64,000 nt of DNA. It comes from Microcyclospora pomicola. Its lineage: Eukaryota; Ascomycota; Dothideomycetes; Capnodiales. Positions 22,472-31,723 of this stretch are shown here, piece after piece (position 1 is the first letter of the stretch; every line of letters starts with the position of its first letter). The position numbers and the translations under genes were made by a program. Under the pieces are notes generated by a model. That model saw only the letters and a program-made list of their open reading frames with translations, did not search any database and was not told where the DNA came from. The stretch lies in the NCBI GenBank assembly GCA_002786065.1, contig NHNY01000007.1, forward strand, positions 496,001-560,000, given 5' to 3'.

Positions 22472-24709
22472 ATGAAGGGTCTCAATATGAGGTCCCGAGC
22501 GTTGGGACTTCTTTGCAGTCCCTCCGGCCGGACATTCACGGTCCTGCTTGTCGGCTGCTGTGTTTTCTTCGCCCTTCACAATGCCTTTGGGTTGTTCCGG
22601 AGTGCGCCAACTTTCGAAACCCCGGGTAAGTTCCCACGGAAGATCTGGCAGTCATGGAAGGTCGATCCGTTGCGTTTCGCGGACAGAGATATCGAACGGG
22701 CCCGCACATGGACGCTCAAGAACCCGGGACATCGATACGAGGTTTTGACAGACGACAATGCGGAGGACTATGTGGAGCAGTACTTTGGTCCTACAGGTTT
22801 CAATCGACCTGATATCGTCAGCACGTACAAAATGCTGAGCAAGCCCAACACCAGAATCATTCAGGCTGATTTGCTGCGCTACTTGATTCTCTATGCAGAT
22901 GGAGGGGTTTGGGCAGATATTGATGTCTCGGCGATTAAGCCGATCGACAACTTCATCCCCAATTCTTTTAAGGAGGAGGACGTCGACATGGTCATTGGCA
23001 TTGAGACCGACGAACCTGATTTCGCCAACCATCCCAAGCTTGGTGCCAAGGCAGTCTCGTTCTGTCAGTGGACGTTCATGACCAAGCCCCGACTACCAGT
23101 CATGATGAGATTGATCAACGGAATCTTGATCTGGCTCAACCAGCTCGCGGATGAGCAAAAACGACCGATCTCAGAACTAGAGTTGGACTTCGACACCGTC
23201 CTGAAAGGAACCGGCCCGTCCGCATTCACCGAAGCCATTCTTCTGGAAATGTCTGCCACTCTTCGCCGCAAAGTGACATGGGACGTTTTCCACAACCTAG
23301 AGGAATCTAAGCTAGTAGCTGGTGTCCTGACCCTTTCGTCCGAGGCTTTCGCCGCGGGCACGGGACATTCGCGATCAGGAAACCATCAGGGCAATCGCGC
23401 CTTGGTGCTGCACCACTTCCACGCCTCCTCATGGACGAAGAAGCATCAACGTCACAAGCACCCCATCTACGACGAGGTCGAGAAATGTAACTGGGATCCT
23501 GGCTGCGTCAAGCTATGGGATGCCAACACAGCTTTCTTCGATTCATTGCCGAAAGAGGAGCAGCTCAAAATGATCGAGATCAAGCGGGTGAAGCAAGTCG
23601 AGGAAGACGCGAAGATTGCCGGTGCACAGATTCCGCTTGTGCCAGCTGCAGGAGAGTTGCCGCCTCCACCACCGCCGGCAGATGGCAAAGGTCTCCCCGC
23701 GCCAGTCGTGGATCTCTCTGGTCTCCCACCAGCCGCTGACAAGGGTCTGCCTGCTCCAGAAGTCGATCTCTCGAAGCTGCCACCTGCTGACGCCAATGTA
23801 CAACTTCCCCCAAGTCTTCCTGCGCCTGGGGCGGATCTATCGCAGCTAACACCGGCTGAGGTGTTACCTCCTCCTCCGCTTCCCAATGGACTGACTCCAG
23901 CTGATCTACCAGCTAAAGGTCTACCAGTTGCAGCGCCACCGGTTGCAGGACTTCCAGTGGCAGATGCGCTTGCTCCCGGCGTCGGCTCGCCTGCGCTACC
24001 ACCCACCGACAGCAAAGACAAATTGGCGCCAGGCTTGGGTCTCGCAGGACTTCCACAAGCTGACGTCAAGGCCGTACCAGAAGCGAAGGTTGATCTACCT
24101 AAGGCTCTGACCGGCGATGCTAAGGGTTTACCCGTAGCTATCCCTGAAGGTCTTGGACCTCTTGTAGCTGATAGCAAGAACATCCCAGGCCAGGATGCTG
24201 ATCGCATGGGTCTCAGCACACCACCCAAAGATGATGACAAGGCTGCAGCTCTGCCCCCTGTTCTGGAGAAGGCTACCGAGAAAGCATCGAAGGAGGCTGG
24301 AGATGGGCGTCTTGCTTCTCTGGGCGAGAAGGCCGACAACGTGAAAGATGCTAAGACCGGTGAAGAGTCTAAGAAGGAGGTCTCAGAAGACAAGAAAGGC
24401 TTGGACAAGCAAGAGCCAAAGGACGGAGACAAATCGACGTCTAAAGATGACAAGAAGCTGCACCTCTCAAAGGAGCACCCTGATGCACCAAAGAGCGAGT
24501 CAGGCAAGGGTGACAAGGCTGAGCAAAAGGACGAACCAAAGAGCGAGTCGAGCAAGGGCGACAAGGCTGAGGACAAGGAAGAAAAGAAGCTAGGGGAGTC
24601 AAAGGACGCGAAGAAGGACGACAAGAAGGATGACAAGATGGACGGAAAGAAGGACGACGCAAAGATCGACAAGGCTGACGATAAGAAGGATGACAAGAAG
24701 CAGGGGTAG
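22472..24709 (+). CDS. GT32 (OCH1-like) glycosyltransferase with long low-complexity tail
   Basis: A 745-residue single-exon type II membrane protein. A signal anchor lies at about residues 21-40. The GT32 catalytic domain spans about 50-365: FPRKIWQSWK, NPGHRYEVLTDDNAEDYV, then DLLRYLILYADGGVWADIDV with the DxD motif at 149-151, and a CQWTFM segment. This family includes Och1/Hoc1-type alpha-mannosyltransferases, and the N-terminal half has ordinary family length. Unusually, a ~350-residue tail follows. Residues about 390-580 are Pro/Leu/Ala-rich with degenerate repeats of LPAPxVDLSxLPPA. Residues about 583-745 are Lys/Asp/Glu/Ser-rich with repeats of KSESxKGDKAE and KKDDK. The tail would lie in the Golgi lumen if the topology is right. 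Its frame is open and codon-clean to the TAG, so it is not an artefact of a missed stop. Confidence 0.85.
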   Translation: MKGLNMRSRALGLLCSPSGRTFTVLLVGCCVFFALHNAFGLFRSAPTFETPGKFPRKIWQSWKVDPLRFADRDIERARTWTLKNPGHRYEVLTDDNAEDYVEQYFGPTGFNRPDIVSTYKMLSKPNTRIIQADLLRYLILYADGGVWADIDVSAIKPIDNFIPNSFKEEDVDMVIGIETDEPDFANHPKLGAKAVSFCQWTFMTKPRLPVMMRLINGILIWLNQLADEQKRPISELELDFDTVLKGTGPSAFTEAILLEMSATLRRKVTWDVFHNLEESKLVAGVLTLSSEAFAAGTGHSRSGNHQGNRALVLHHFHASSWTKKHQRHKHPIYDEVEKCNWDPGCVKLWDANTAFFDSLPKEEQLKMIEIKRVKQVEEDAKIAGAQIPLVPAAGELPPPPPPADGKGLPAPVVDLSGLPPAADKGLPAPEVDLSKLPPADANVQLPPSLPAPGADLSQLTPAEVLPPPPLPNGLTPADLPAKGLPVAAPPVAGLPVADALAPGVGSPALPPTDSKDKLAPGLGLAGLPQADVKAVPEAKVDLPKALTGDAKGLPVAIPEGLGPLVADSKNIPGQDADRMGLSTPPKDDDKAAALPPVLEKATEKASKEAGDGRLASLGEKADNVKDAKTGEESKKEVSEDKKGLDKQEPKDGDKSTSKDDKKLHLSKEHPDAPKSESGKGDKAEQKDEPKSESSKGDKAEDKEEKKLGESKDAKKDDKKDDKMDGKKDDAKIDKADDKKDDKKQG

Positions 24710-25087
24710 CATGCTGAGGCATATCCTGAGTTGTTATAAAGTCTTCACGGTTATGGGGCGCGCTTTTGGGTATCAGAGGTTCATGTCAGGGCGCAATTGA
24801 TCTTACTTATACCAACACCTACCTTATAGATGTGATATATATCTTTTCTCCCATACAGTATATCAGTGACAGTTATCATATCGCGATGTAGGGCACTGTA
24901 TGCAATACTGATATGCAGCCGCCGCGCGTGCCCCCACCGAAGCTGCCACACAGGGATGCAGCTCTGTTACACACGTTTCACTACGCGCCCTCTTCTGTTT
25001 CAACTTCGCAATACATGCTACCTCATCCACCACTTTAATTTGCCGTGCATTATTCGAGGGGGTTATAACACCCCTCAGGTACCAAAG
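24710..25087. other. Short intergenic region
   Basis: 378 bases between two plus-strand cluster genes. The frame of the next gene is open upstream into this interval, but I see no better start than 25088. Confidence 0.4.
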
Positions 25088-26510
25088 ATGGCCTCCAGCG
25101 CATTCCTCCTGCTCGAAGGCCTGGCTGCTGTGCAGCGTGTCGTTGACATTCGTGGTTTCAGCAGCATGGGCGTCAACATCTCCAAAAGTGCCGACCTCGC
25201 TGTCCCTCAGAACCCCATCCAGGTCGCCAGCGCATCGTTTCTGGGCTACCGGAATTCCAGCAATACACAGACACTACGGGATCAAGGCTACTCGGGACAC
25301 ATCGGCGACACCTGGTTGCTCACCTTCGGCGACGGCGTGGGCACCAAAGACATTGCACACTTCGATCACACGGCTCCCGTCGGCAGCGAGGATGGGCCTT
25401 GTGTGGTCATCACCGCTCGCAATGGTGGTGCTGTGCAGGGCAAGGACCCGCTGAGCTATACCGACATCTCGACGGCAGAGTATGGCGGCTGCGACGATGT
25501 GCTGCAGATGAGCCAGTGGTGTCCGCTGGTGTCAGGGGAGCAGAAAGGTCAAGTGCTCTGGCTCAGCAATGTGCTCGAGGTCAACGAGACACATGGCGCA
25601 CTCTGGACCATGTCAGCGGTCTCGAAAGACGACGCCTCGCCTGCGGGCGCTGGTTTGGCGGTCGTCAACGTCGAATCACCTGGTGTGAATTGTTCGCGAC
25701 CTTTTGGAAGTGAGTCGCATACTTCGCGTGAGACACCCACGATCGGGGTTTTGACTGACTTGATCACAGGGACGGTATGGAGCGCAGACGAGCCTGAATG
25801 GGGTACGCAAGGCGCATTGGCTGGCAACGACGGGTATTCGTATGTCTACGCGTAAGTTCATGGATCATTCTGCTCTGTATCCGAGAGCACGTCGATCTAA
25901 CAATGACCAGTAACGGGTATAGCGACGGCAAAGTCAACACGAAACTCGTGGTTGCCCGCGCCCCCAAGGCCGACGTGTTTGATATTACTGCGTATGAGTA
26001 CTATCATGGTGACGGATCATGGACGTCAGATCGTATTATGCTATCCGACCTGAGTGACACTGCGCCCGAGAATTTGGACATGCAAGCCAACCAAGGCACA
26101 CCGTTCTACTCCAAGTACTATGACACCTACGTATACTTGTCAAGTAAACTTGGCGTATTCTACGCTTCCACTGCCGCACAACCAGAAGGTCCCTGGAGCG
26201 AGATGGTAGAGCTTTACACGGACAAGGAGTTGTGGCCATTGGTGGCGTACGACTACGGCTCATATATCATGGAAAAGTACTTCTCAGACGATGGAAGCAA
26301 GATCTTGTTTGCGTACAATCGCGGGCCGATGTACGAGGGTGTCGCCGAAGTCGTGAGTTCAGCCGCCAGATCCTGAATGTCTTCAGAGTTGCTGACTTGC
26401 ATGTGTCACAGAAATTCCAAGGTGCTGCAGCGCAGACCACGACTCCGGTGAACTGGGGTTTGAAGGCGGTGATGGTGGGAGCCATATCGACCTGGATCTC
26501 TGCTCGTTGA
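25088..26510 (+). CDS. DUF4185-like beta-propeller protein
   Basis: A 434-residue predicted beta-propeller resembling DUF4185/sialidase-fold hydrolase-like proteins. Three exons: 25088-25851, 25911-26352, 26412-26510. Introns are 25852-25910 (GTAAGT...CCAG) and 26353-26411 (GTGAGT...CACAG). Propeller-style blade segments include GHIGDTWLLTFGDG, GTVWSADEPEWG, YVYANGYSDGKVNTKLVVAR, VYLSSKLGVFYAS and YIMEKYFSDDGSKILFAYN. The N-terminus (MASSAFLLLEGLAAVQ) is mildly hydrophobic and may be a weak signal sequence; the exact start is uncertain because the frame is open upstream. The short third exon adds a final hydrophobic stretch (AVMVGAISTWI). Activity is unknown. Location in the glycan run suggests binding or trimming of a polysaccharide. 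Confidence 0.65.
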
Positions 26511-28132
26511 GCTCGTGACACCCTTCAGTTAGAGATAGATCTTGCGCCAGCAATTCCACCTCGTGCGCCCCGATAACTTGTTCGAAAGCCACGCGAGCAT
26601 GTGCGGGCTCCTTGATCCCATGACTTATTTTCCACAAGCTGGGGATCTCTTGCCCCCCACGCAGAATCAATGAGAGTCTCGAGAAGTCCGCGGAACCGGT
26701 TGAGTCGCTGATTTGAGCAGCCAAGGCGTCAGGCGAACAAGACGGAATTCAGTTTTGACATCCGTCTCAGCATGTGAAAGGCGCTTGGGCTCGGATCATA
26801 CTCCTGAACCCTGCCTCAGCCATCGCAAGCGTGAGCATTACAACGCCGCGGAATGGAAAGAATAAGCAATGCTATAGGTGCCAAAAGCCATAAGCTGGCG
26901 GCCGAACTCGTGAAGATCTCCCTTGCATGACGTGCGAGAGTGGCCTGATCTACATCAAAGCTTTCGCGCCATAAATACATGTGGGCAGGTCCGGACAGAT
27001 GCCGGTCCGAGCGGGAGAGTGGTTTAAGGTTCTGGTTCGGCTAAAACCTAAAGAGGTGGAGCTCGAGGCTTATCCATACCACATCCTTCCCGGGTAGCGT
27101 GGGCGCTTCACAACAACACGGCAGACCGCACCAGCCTCATCGGCAGGCTGCAGCACATGGTTTCGACAGGAGCACGTCGCTGAAGCCAAAAAGCACTTCA
27201 TCACATGCTAATGCACGCCATGTCGTGTATGTGGTTCGTTCGGCGTCCACCCAGGACTGCTCTGACTTCGGAAACACCGACAACGTGGAGCCACCGAGCT
27301 GGGGGGTCGGCCGCCAGGTTTCGTATCGAGGGCATCCGCATCCGGGACCAAATCTTACAGACGCCTTCCTGATATCCTGATTCCTGCAGGCGCGGGACAT
27401 AATCTTGAACAACCTGGCCGGATCCAGGAATTGTTGCACGGAAGCGGCTGGAATGCTGGATGATGTCCATGGCTGCCGCTGTCAAATTGCATGCCGCTGC
27501 AGGATGGCTCTGCACGCTCGCCGGCCATTGCTCCGTGAGTGGGTACTTGTCCCGTCCTCAACACAATGCTATCACGCCACTTCACCGCTTTGCACTGGTC
27601 TGATTCACTTTCGGACGTGCGATAATGCATGACGGCTGGCTTATCACTGCGTAAGTTTGTTGAGCCGGTAGAGCCTCACGATGACACGATCCGCAACTCA
27701 ACCCTCAGTATGCTTCCCGTACTGGCCTTTGGGACGCTCTGGTCACTGGTATCGTGTAACTGGCCTGTCAAGGACGTTAGAAGGGGCTTCTGTCGCTGGT
27801 GTCACGAATCATGGACCGCATTGACAGAACTGACTCAGAATGGTTGGAATTCTATCTCCCTTTTGGCACACGACTTGCATATCATCGGGTCCTCGAGGAA
27901 GTCAAGGTCAAGATCATCGGATTGACATTAGAGCTACTTCGTGCTACAGCGTAAAGGGAGATGTATATGTCATTGCCGACTAACGATTCCGCTACCTCAG
28001 CGCTACATGACACCAGGTTTCCCGAACTCCGTCCTGAAGAAAAAGAGTTTATCTTTGAGTATATTCCGATCGACATGAACCCCAAACGTTAACATCCCGT
28101 GTGTCTCGCGAACTACGACATTCGTGCTCGCC
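26511..28132. other. Intergenic region within glycan cluster
   Basis: About 1.6 kb. Several short frames occur on both strands but none has a family signature, codon pattern or plausible start. Nothing else recognised. Confidence 0.5.
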
Positions 28133-28837
28133 CTAGAAGACGGTGTGGTGAGGTGCTGGAGGCCCATGGGTTGTGTGATGCCCTGGACGATATCCATGAG
28201 GTTCCTTCCCGTGGTGAGGCTCCTTGCCGTGGTGAGGCTCCTTGCCGTGATGAGGCTCCTTGCCGTGATGAGGCTCCTTGCCATGATGAGGTTCCTTGCC
28301 GTGATGTGATTCTTTGCCATGATGAGATTCCTTGCCATGGTGTGATTCTTTGCCGTGATGGGTTTCCTTGCCATGGTGGGATTCCTTGCCATGCTTGGGC
28401 TTCTCGCCGTGGTGAGACTTCTTGCCATGGTGCTCTTCGCGGGATTCCTTCTGTTCCACGGGTTGACGCTTGACTGGTCTCTGCTGGACCATTGGAACAC
28501 TCTTGACGATGGAGCAGAAATCCGTAGCGATGCTCAATGCACCTGCAAGATGTCAATGAAATGTCAAAATCTCATCAATACGATTGTACTCACTATCGCG
28601 ACATTCACAATCGTCGAGTTCGCTCAAAAATACCGGGGAGAGGCAAATGCAATGGGTGTTGGTCGAAGAGCACGCGGTTTTCATGATGGCGGAGCCGAGA
28701 CATTGTCCCTATAAAGAACCACCATCAGTATAACAGTATCTTTGGAATCAATAGATTCAATCACTTACCTCGCAATTATCGATTGTTCCAGCGGTTACGA
28801 CACCCAGAGTGAGAGCGAGAACGAGTGGCAGCAACAT
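28133..28837 (-). CDS. Secreted CFEM-like protein with His-rich hexapeptide repeats
   Basis: A 197-residue secreted protein built from three exons: 28837-28769, 28708-28594, 28542-28133. Introns are 28768-28709 (GTAAGT...TATAG) and 28593-28543 (GTGAGT...TGCAG). A signal peptide (MLLPLVLALTLGVVTAG) precedes eight cysteines (22, 26, 36, 43, 45, 57, 59, 71). Their spacing C-x3-C-x9-C-x6-C-x-C-x11-C-x-C-x11-C is that of a CFEM domain, a fungal fold often used in heme/iron capture or as an effector. The position usually held by the heme-ligating Asp (CxxTDxxCxC) is Asn40 here (CSSTNTHCIC). Residues 99-176 are 13 hexapeptides of HHGKE[S/P] type with 25 histidines, a likely metal-binding tail. No GPI signal is evident at the end (APHHTVF). 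It diverges from the acyltransferase gene. Confidence 0.8.
28199..28432 (-). repeat. 18-bp coding minisatellite, 13 units
   Basis: Thirteen in-frame 18-bp units encode the HHGKE[S/P] hexapeptides of the CFEM-like protein. The six units nearest the 3' end of the gene encode HHGKEP, are nearly identical in DNA and differ mainly at one or two positions, which suggests recent expansion. The distal units (HHGKKS, HHGEKP, KHGKES) are more diverged. Confidence 0.9.
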
Positions 28838-29366
28838 GATTGCGGTTGATCTCTCTGGGTGCGGAAATTCTTACCTCTGCAGGACTGTACACACCAAATG
28901 GGCGGCAGACAGGTCTTATGCTGCACAAGCTGTCAGTCACTGCATGTTTGGGCGAGCCGCCCAGGTAAACTCACGCCATGTCATTACCCGATGCGGGAAA
29001 GAGGGTGTCCTAGATCCGGTTTGGTGGCTTACATGGGCTAGCGCCCAACAAACCATGAACCTTGCGGTGATGGCGATGGCTTCGCGACGTGGCTGCACCT
29101 CAGCTTTCCTCGGACTGCGCTTTTCAGCATGTGCCCGGGTGGGAACATGTCAGATGTGTTGAACCAGCCACCCTCCTGGATTCTCTTGGCGGCGTGGCAT
29201 GATCGCGCTAACAATCTAGAACCCTTGAGGTTCGCTTGTGCGATCTCGCTATCCTGCATGAGATATCAACCTTATTGACCTTATGTGCTCGTCTTTATGA
29301 TCTTCAACCTCACATCTTCCGCAATTCATCGTTGGTTCGGCACATTTACTTGTCTTGTTTTCAACC
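28838..29366. promoter_or_regulatory. Divergent promoter interval, CFEM-like / acyltransferase
   Basis: 529 bases between the starts of the CFEM-like gene (minus) and the acyltransferase gene (plus). No recognisable binding site. Shared control is possible but not shown. Confidence 0.35.
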
Positions 29367-30884
29367 ATGGGACGCTCTTCCCTGGACTCGGCACTTGCGG
29401 AGAAGCAGATCAGTGAACTTGAAGCATTGCTCGAGTCACGAGCGAAGAATCGACCAGCTGTCGCACGAGCAAAAACTGCAGTGGCATCCTTTTGGCAGCC
29501 GGCAAGACGAAGCAGCCCGGTGAACGAAAAGGCTCCCAAAGCTATCAGCGAGCCGATAGACCGACCGAAACACCAGACAGCATATCTCGATGGCCTCCGA
29601 GGATTTGCCGCGTTTCTGGTGTACTCTCTACACCATGAAATGTGGGCTCATGAGGGTCACCAAGGCCAATTCGCTCTTGAGAACGCATTCGGATTCGACG
29701 GGAAATACTACCTTGCCTGTTTCCCCGGCTTGCGCATTTTCTTTTCTGGCGGTCACTTCGCGGTGGCAATCTTCTTCATCATCTCCGGCTATGTTCTTTC
29801 CCGCAAACCTCTCAAAATGATCCATGCCAAAGACACGGCAGCATTGGCGGACAACCTTTCTTCTGCACTGTTCCGACGATGGGTACGACTCTACCTTCCT
29901 GTGCTCGCCACTACCTTCCTCTGGATGACCAGCTGGCACATGTTCCGCATCAGATCGAGCCATCGGGAAGGTGGTCTGCCGGAACGCACCTATTTTGATG
30001 AGGCCCGCAAGTGGTATTACGACTTCAAGAACTACAGCTGGATCTTCAACAGCGAAGTTTTCAACCACTACAACGACCATGCCTGGTCTATTCCGATGGA
30101 GTTCCGTGGATCTGTCGTCGTCTGGACGGCTCTGCTGGCACTCGCTCGCTGCGGGTCGCAGATGCGCTTGTTCTACGAAGCGGGTTTGATCTGGTACTTC
30201 ATCTATGTCGCCGATGGCTGGTATTGTGCTCTCTTCATGATGGGCGTGTTACTCTGCGACCTCGATCTGTTGAGCACGGCTGGTCGTCTCCCTGCCTTCT
30301 TACGTCGGCCGAAACCATTCCCTACCTGGGTCTTCTACGCCGCATTCATTGTCAGCCTGTGGCTCGGTGGCGTCCCCTCGGTCACAGACGACATCAGCCG
30401 ATTGAGGGAGTCCCCAGGATGGTACCTTCTCTCGTTCCTCAAACCACAAGCAGCGTACGACTTCCGCTGGTTCTATCGTATCTGGGCTGCAACGCTTATG
30501 ATGATCGCTATTCCCCGCATCTCCTGGCTCAAGAAGTTCTTTGAGACCTCATTCTGCCAGTATCTTGGCAGGATCTCCTTCTCCTTCTACTTGGTTCACG
30601 GTCCCGTGCTTTGGAGCATCGGCGACAGAATCTATGCCGCGACGGGACGGGCACGCGAGACTCACATTGCAGTCGTGCCAGGTTGGATCAATGCTGTTCC
30701 ATTCCCGAACTGGGGTCCTGTGGGCCTCGAAGTGAACTACCTGGTGGCGCATCTGATTTTGTTACCCCTCACACTTGTCCTTGCGGAGGTCGCGACCAAG
30801 CTCTTTGACGAGGGCAGTGTTAAGGTCTCTCAGTGGTTGTTCAGCAAGAGCGTCGCATGTGACCTGATTGATGAGAAATCGTAG
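29367..30884 (+). CDS. Acyltransferase-3 family membrane O-acyltransferase
   Basis: A 505-residue multispanning protein of the AT3 (OafA/NolL-like) family, which moves acetyl or similar groups onto sugars and other acceptors. The first ATG in frame is at 29367 (MGRSSLDSALAEKQ). A ~70-residue hydrophilic, partly coiled N-terminus precedes the family's first helix, YLDGLRGFAAFLVYSLHHE. That helix has the R-x10-H arrangement (Arg of LRG, His eleven residues on) regarded as catalytic in AT3 proteins. FFIISGYVLS and about ten hydrophobic helices follow. It ends after a lysine/acid-rich tail. Single exon. Fungal AT3 proteins also occur in secondary-metabolite clusters, but here the neighbours are glycosyltransferases, so glycan O-acylation is the likely role. 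Confidence 0.85.
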   Translation: MGRSSLDSALAEKQISELEALLESRAKNRPAVARAKTAVASFWQPARRSSPVNEKAPKAISEPIDRPKHQTAYLDGLRGFAAFLVYSLHHEMWAHEGHQGQFALENAFGFDGKYYLACFPGLRIFFSGGHFAVAIFFIISGYVLSRKPLKMIHAKDTAALADNLSSALFRRWVRLYLPVLATTFLWMTSWHMFRIRSSHREGGLPERTYFDEARKWYYDFKNYSWIFNSEVFNHYNDHAWSIPMEFRGSVVVWTALLALARCGSQMRLFYEAGLIWYFIYVADGWYCALFMMGVLLCDLDLLSTAGRLPAFLRRPKPFPTWVFYAAFIVSLWLGGVPSVTDDISRLRESPGWYLLSFLKPQAAYDFRWFYRIWAATLMMIAIPRISWLKKFFETSFCQYLGRISFSFYLVHGPVLWSIGDRIYAATGRARETHIAVVPGWINAVPFPNWGPVGLEVNYLVAHLILLPLTLVLAEVATKLFDEGSVKVSQWLFSKSVACDLIDEKS

Positions 30885-31723
30885 ACGGGGTACACTACTA
30901 TTGCAGACTTGGCGTTGGCACAGGGTTCTGAACATGGCGTTTTTGGTAGTCTAGCCTTCAATGCTCGCTTATGTATCATGAATACGATATGCATCACACT
31001 ATCAAGCCTCAAGATTCTCTTCACGTCTGGACCGGCAGGCTGACAGCCAAGACAGCTGTGAACAAGCGACATGATGGCCAACACTTCTGACTCTCAGTGT
31101 GCAGAGAGTTTATACGAAGTCCCGCCCAGCGCGCTAAGCATAAGGTTCGGGGCTTTCGGCAATGTCGGAAATGTGGCTTGCGCATCTTCATTCCTCGCCC
31201 TGCTACGGTATCTGGGTCTGTATATTTTGGGAAATATATCCCGGACGACAGCAAGATCCCGGAACCTACTGCAAGGGCCATGTTCGCATCAGGTAGTCGT
31301 CAAGCCACGACGTGGGATGCTTGCAGCACGTGTCTAGAAGGCGCCCGTCTTTGCATCGCGCCCAATGTCCACAAGTCGTTGAGGCATCTCTGATGAGTCT
31401 GATCGAAATGGTTGAGTGAGGAAGCTTTGCAGCCAGCCTCTTGGTCGTGCTCGCGCCTGACCCGGTCATGCCCGGCTCTGGATCGGTGTTACAGACGTCG
31501 GTCTCGGCTAGACAGGAGACCTTAAACCAGGCGTCGGTGGGCTAGATGGAGCTGGCTGGCGCTCGCTGGCTCTGTGGGCTGTTATCGCTTAGAGGAGCAT
31601 CTGGACCCCTCATGCATTGGTCTTGATGATGTCTGATGTGCATGACTGCTTCCTGCATGGTGAACTACTCTTTCATAGTTCTCTTCTGCTCTCCGTAACA
31701 CCTTGGAGCACCGACAAGTCGAA
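30885..31723. other. Intergenic region within glycan cluster
   Basis: About 840 bases between two plus-strand genes. Nothing recognised apart from presumed UTR and promoter sequence. Confidence 0.5.

Noticed and set aside
23467-24696. 409-residue Ser/Gly-rich open frame on the minus strand
   Set aside because: It is antisense to the low-complexity tail of the GT32 gene. Its composition is the complement of the Lys/Asp and Pro codon runs.
28099-28473. Plus-strand open frame rich in Cys/His/Asp repeats
   Set aside because: It is the reverse-strand shadow of the CFEM-like gene's minisatellite. It has no signal peptide, domain or plausible promoter.
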